NCBI GenBank assembly: GCA_037954235.1
Contig: JBBMOA010000017.1
Span: forward strand, 19,101,527-19,165,526
From: Aulostomus chinensis
Taxonomy: Eukaryota; Chordata; Actinopteri; Syngnathiformes; Aulostomidae
Reading direction: 5' to 3'
DNA length: 64,000 bases
Shown here in pieces: positions 59,786-64,000 of the stretch; the stretch's first letter is position 1, and each line of letters opens with the position of its first letter. The notes below the pieces were generated by a model. It worked only from the letters and a program-made list of their open reading frames with translations. It did no database searches and was not told the DNA's origin. Made by a program: the position numbers and the translations under genes.

Positions 59786-60751
59786 TTTATTGTGGAATAT
59801 AAATTTCCAAGAACAAACATCATAACTCAAAGGTACAGGACAGCCGGCAAACGTGGGAAGCTTTTAAAGCAGTCGCTTTGCATCGGAGACGGCATTAGCG
59901 GCCATATTTGTGACATCACTCTTTTTTTTTTTTTTTTGGAACATGCAAACAAGTGGACGTGACTTTTGAAACGGGATGGAACAAGACTACAGTCAAGAGA
60001 AAATTCAACAACACTGACCTTCACTCACATAAACCTGTATACAAATCACATTTAGATGAAATATTACAGCTGCTCCCGAAACCGCAAATTAAAGGGGGGG
60101 GGGGGCGAATGTAAATATTGAATCTATATTACATAATAGGAGCTTTATGTGATAAGGGATGGCTTTTATTTGAGTCGTAAAAAGCACACTCTGGATATTT
60201 ACCGCCCCCCCTTTGCTTGCTTTGCTTTTTCAGTACATTCTTGACGTATACAATCCTCTACGACAGCAGTTCTTCTACGATCAAGTGATTAAAAATAAGT
60301 TACGCTGCAAAAGCAGATTAAATACAAAAAAAAAAAATAATAATTTTTTTTAAAAATAAAAGGAGGTGTCATAATCATAGGAGGTGAACCCGACGGCGCA
60401 CATGCTCACGCACGACAAACAAAACCCTCCCGTTTCTTCAGAGCACTTCTGATTACGCAGCTGGCCCGGCGTTCCCCCATCACTGCTGCAGCTGACGACG
60501 ATAAATAGATGTTTTATGGTGGGCACAGTGCACACATGGCACATGTGCAAGGCTTGTATCAGCCAGACAACACAGCCAATGTTGCGTTCAAAACTATCTG
60601 AGGATAAATTCAACGCCTGGCAACATAAGATAAAAAATAGATATGCCTATGTTTATATTTTTTTTTTCTGTGTATGGAGTCAAAAAATAGTTCAGCATTC
60701 TTAAGAGGAATTCTGCAAATTATACATTCATAAATAAAGAATCGGCTTTTT
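59786..60751 (-). other. tmed8: Probable 3' UTR of tmed8
   Basis: AT-rich DNA with A/T runs between the tmed8 stop codon and a reverse-strand AATAAA at 59786-59791. A further one at about 59399-59404 could give a longer form. It includes a G run at about 60094-60106. Confidence 0.5.
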
Positions 60752-62001
60752 TTAGGCACTGTAATAAACTCTGTAGTAAAGCGTTTTATTTCGCCATAGC
60801 GAATAGGAGTTGTCAAACTTCAGGAGGTACGTGCCGTCACCTGGGAAATCGTGGCTACCTCCGTACACGGACAGGTGGCTGTCCTGACGGTACACAGGTA
60901 AAATCTCTGCCAGGTTTGAGTTGGTTTGACTTTTGGAGCCCTTCTCGACGTCGCCATTACTGACAGGACCTGCGACGGAGAACATCAGAGTAGAACACAT
61001 GTTGTGGTGTTTATACTGACACAGATGTGTTTTGTAGAACTGACCTTCTAGCTCCTCCTCTTCATCTTCGTCGTCGCTTGATTCGCTGATGTGCACAGTG
61101 ATAGAGCGACTCGTGACGGGAGTCCAGTCAAAATAGATGCCAAAGCCAATGTCATAACCGTCCGTGGCGAACTCCCAGCACACTTTTTTGGCCTCGGGGA
61201 CGGTGGGCACGTGAACTGTCATGATGTCACCTCGGTACACTGTCACCATGCTGTCCTTCTCTGTACGCAGCTTCGCCTTGAGCTCCTTCAGCGCAGCAGA
61301 TGTCCATGTTGACGGGGGTTTCAAGGGTGGCATTTCAGCTGCATTAGGAAGAAACAACCGGCGCTGTGTTTATGCTGGAATAAACCTGACAAAACTGTTG
61401 ATTTATCAGCACAGAAATGGTGCTTTTAAGCTGTTTGTCAAAAAATGAATGAAAGCTGTGAACTGCCTGACGCATCAAAGTGTCGCCCATTGTGGCGTCC
61501 TCTTTGGGTCCTCACCTTTAATCTCAGCGGAGAGCTGGAAACTCCCGGCGCTGCTGCACTCCTTGGCTCCTTCCCCCAGGGCTGACTCCGCGGGGGCCTC
61601 CTCATTACCCTCAGATACATACACACCAACCGTGTTACAGCAGGAACATTGAGTTAGCTCCTGCTACTGCCACTCAACCCCCCCATGCAACAAAATCTAA
61701 AGTACCTGAGAAAGCTGGTCTGGGTCCTTCTGTGCTTCATCCATACCAGGATGTGTGGGTGAGGGGTTTGAATGGTTGGACAGGTCGGTATTCTGCAGCC
61801 TGAGGTGGACAGAAGTTACAATGTTGACACAGAAATGACATCAGGATGCAAAGACGAATAAAACACCTGCAGGATGCGGCAACAGGTCTACCTGTCCGGC
61901 GGTCTGTTGTCGCACTGTTTGGATGTTATTCCCGGGAAAGACGAGAAGGACAAGGATGAGAGCCGCGACTGCAGCTCTGATGTGGCTTCTAGTCTCTCCA
62001 T
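60752..62001 (-). CDS. tmed8: Protein TMED8 (GOLD-domain protein), 269 aa, five coding exons
   Basis: Soluble GOLD-domain protein related in that domain to ACBD3; despite the name it lacks the signal peptide and membrane anchor of p24 proteins. Molecular role unknown. Exons: 61892-62001, 61706-61799, 61516-61609, 61045-61338 and 60752-60969, in phase. The N-terminal 100 residues are low complexity (Ser, Glu, Pro). The GOLD domain occupies the last 170: VTVYRGDIMTVHVPTVPEAK, VCWEFATDGYDIGFGIYFDW, an acidic loop SSDDEDEEEELEG, then VYGGSHDFPGDGTYLLKFDN and SLWRNKTLYYRVYYSA. The start codon follows an acceptor (TTTACAG-CC) by two bases. An upstream non-coding exon ends at a donor near 62355. Neighbours gstz1 and noxred1 agree with human 14q24.3. 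Sure of the family. Confidence 0.93.
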
Positions 62002-62359
62002 GGCTGTAAAGACAAGACAAACACCTCGAAGAGTCTGCGTGGCTGAGGAAGCCCCGCCCCCTCCCCGGATGCCAGGGAGGAGGAGGATGATGACAGTAAC
62101 GCAACCGCTAGCTTCCTGGCGCAGCTCCCGCAGCAAAGTTCACTCAATAAAAAGCTGCTTTCATTACACGTCAGTTTAAACCACAACACGGTCTCGCTAC
62201 TGGAACCTCACGCAGCTGCGTGTGTTTGTGTGTCGCTGGCGTCACCGCCTCTCTCCGTCTTCACTCGCTGAGTTTAGCTTGCCGGCTAGCCTGTTAGCTC
62301 ATATTAGCAAGCTAACAATGATGTTACACGAGCGCCGGAGCGAACTTAAAAGCTTACCA

Positions 62360-63424
62360 CGATGCAACAGCCTGATGACCCGTGTCGGTTTTACTTTGGT
62401 GTAACTCAGACCGTCAGGGAACCCTCCTCCATGTCAGTGCTGCAGTCATGTGACGGATCCCTCCGCCGAGCTGCCGCTGCTTCTGCTTCTGCCTGAAAAA
62501 CAGAAAATTGGAGACTTCCGTGTTGTGGCAGCAGTGTGAGGATCCTGTGCAGTAAAAGCGGGCTGCTGAGGCTTTACATGCAGAGGTTTATTAATAAATG
62601 ATGGTACTGTACATTGATCAGCAGCACAACATAGCAGTTCGTGTGGAAATCAGACTCACAGTCACAGCAGGTGCAGTAATTCTAATGGTGCGTTTGCAGA
62701 AACACAACATGGATAAACAAATAAGAAAAAAGGATCTGTATAATTATATAAAATACATTATCAAATGATACCTAATCTTATCCAGTTTTGTGACATGCAA
62801 AGAAATTCTGATATTTAATGTAGTGGATGTAAAGTATGACAGATGACTCATCACATGATCCCAATTACCAAAACATTGTCTTTATTAAATCACCCCCCAA
62901 AAAGACAACAAAATTTACAAGATACAGTATAATTAATATAACATTCATAATTGTAAATATTGTAAGTCAATAACAGGATTATGAACCACTTCTGACAGGA
63001 TAGAACAAAAGTTTTCAAAGTGTGCGTGTGTGTGTGTGTGTGTATTATAAAAATGTTGGAAAAATTGAAAATGCACCAGTATTTATATCCTCATATTTAC
63101 CAATAGGCAGACTGATGGCAGGTGTGGTTAACCCTCCATCCAGGAAGGTAACATTGTTAGCGTGTAACCTTTAATTAGGCCGTATGACATAAATTCAGTC
63201 ACGTTTGACAGTTGTTTCCAGCTGGGATTTGTATGCTGCAGAGATGCAACGCTGCAGTGATTCACTGCCTGACAGGAAGTGCAGCAGAGGCGTCTCCTTG
63301 GTCTGTGCGTCAGTGAGAGAAATCCAAGGAAAAGGCCTTTGTTGGGGGGGGGGGGGGCAGGACAATATTTTGATGGTGATGGATGTGTCACAAATTGATT
63401 AAAACACGCACACTACAGCACTAC
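62360..63424. other. Intergenic DNA between tmed8 and noxred1
   Basis: The left end is the tmed8 promoter side. The rest includes the likely noxred1 3' UTR with a reverse-strand AATAAA at 62881-62886, a (TG)n tract at 63021-63043 and a G run at about 63341-63357. No exon was recognised. Confidence 0.5.
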
Positions 63425-64000
63425 TCACTCGTTTGGAGGAAGGGAGGATGCTTGGGATGAAGTGATGAAACTCTGTGTGTTTAGTTCTGGCTCCTGTGGC
63501 CATTTCTCTTTAAAGATGCTGGCGATCATAGAAAGAGCGTCACTGGATCCTAGACCAGCAGAGGTGCAGATATTTAGCAGGCTGTACAAGACTGCACACC
63601 CCCACTTCACTCCCAGAGAAATGTCACCTGAACAGGGAATAGAATCCAATAATGTCGTCCTTGCTCCATAAAATTTCAAATTTTAGTTGTGACCCATAAG
63701 TGGGGGCCATACCTTTCGTTCTGAGAGGACATGACGCCTCTATAAGCTCGGAATCTTTCAAAGCCGTGGTCACACGAGTGCAGGAAGGCCAGTCATCCGC
63801 CGTAAGGTCACACTGTGGTTTCAGGATAAAGTCATGGCCGAGAAGCCGCGCTAACCTGAAGTAAAATGTCCAACAATTCATTGGTTGACGATATCAGCGG
63901 TGTGTGTGAGTGTGCGTGGTTGGCGGTACCTGGTGACCGGCACAGCAGAGGTGAAGCTGTACACGAGACAGTGTTTTGGCAGGTGAGCGCGGAGGTCAGC
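63425..64000 (-). CDS. noxred1: NADP-dependent oxidoreductase domain-containing protein 1, C-terminal part
   Basis: Three terminal exons of a gene that continues beyond the right edge: 63930-64000 (partial), 63713-63855 and 63425-63627, in phase, giving the last 138 residues. The first reads LPKHCLVYSFTSAVPVTRLA, the end of the Rossmann part of a pyrroline-5-carboxylate-reductase-like protein. Then come FILKPQCDLTADDW and the helical LGVKWGCAVLYSLLNICTSA. The position next to tmed8 is that of NOXRED1 in human. Function of the family is poorly known; the fold suggests NADP-dependent oxidation or reduction. Identification rests on fold resemblance plus synteny. Confidence 0.75.

Overview
The window is vertebrate nuclear DNA, almost certainly from a ray-finned (teleost) fish. 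The genes are split by many short GT-AG introns, (CA)n/(GA)n microsatellites are frequent, and tRNA-headed SINE-like and hAT-like debris of the kind common in fish lies in introns and intergenic DNA. The predicted proteins match vertebrate families along their length. A percomorph-like fish is my inference from intron compactness; the species cannot be named from sequence alone.

Nine protein-coding genes and one orphan exon are supported. For every gene except the partial noxred1 I could build a complete splice model with consistent reading phase. In order: ngb (neuroglobin, minus, 2.6-3.7 kb); fam161b (minus, 6.6-12.4 kb); coq6 (plus, 13.6-22.4 kb); entpd5 (minus, 24.6-29.8 kb); bbof1 (plus, 35.1-46.0 kb); aldh6a1 (minus, 45.9-51.5 kb); gstz1 (plus, 52.0-53.9 kb); an unnamed kelch-propeller protein (minus, 54.3-58.1 kb); an orphan zinc-finger-like terminal exon (plus, 58.7-58.9 kb); tmed8 (minus, 60.8-62.0 kb); and the 3' part of noxred1 (minus, from 63.4 kb off the right edge).

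The set corresponds to two human 14q24.3 neighbourhoods. One is FAM161B-COQ6-ENTPD5-BBOF1-ALDH6A1. The other is the NGB / GSTZ1-TMED8-NOXRED1 neighbourhood. They are megabases apart in human and lie side by side here. The junction makes new neighbours: aldh6a1 and gstz1 are divergent, with 445 bp between start codons and three CCAAT boxes. Conserved head-to-head pairing is seen for fam161b/coq6.

Functionally, mitochondrial and amino-acid metabolism genes (coq6, aldh6a1, gstz1) alternate with cilium/centrosome genes (fam161b, bbof1). Both ciliary genes have an RFX-type X-box in their upstream DNA: a fully palindromic one at 12931-12944 for fam161b, and one about 145 bp before the bbof1 start codon with a FOX-type site beside it. 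entpd5 is an ER/secreted nucleoside diphosphatase whose N-terminus here carries an unusual heptad proline repeat. ngb is a brain globin. tmed8 carries a GOLD domain.

Gene-poor stretches are 1-2.5 kb (probable ngb 3' UTR and unknown DNA), 3.7-6.3 kb, 29.9-34.9 kb, the 5.5-kb bbof1 intron 3 (repeats), and 58.2-59.8 kb. No retroviral gene, bacterial operon, CRISPR array or convincing RNA gene was seen.
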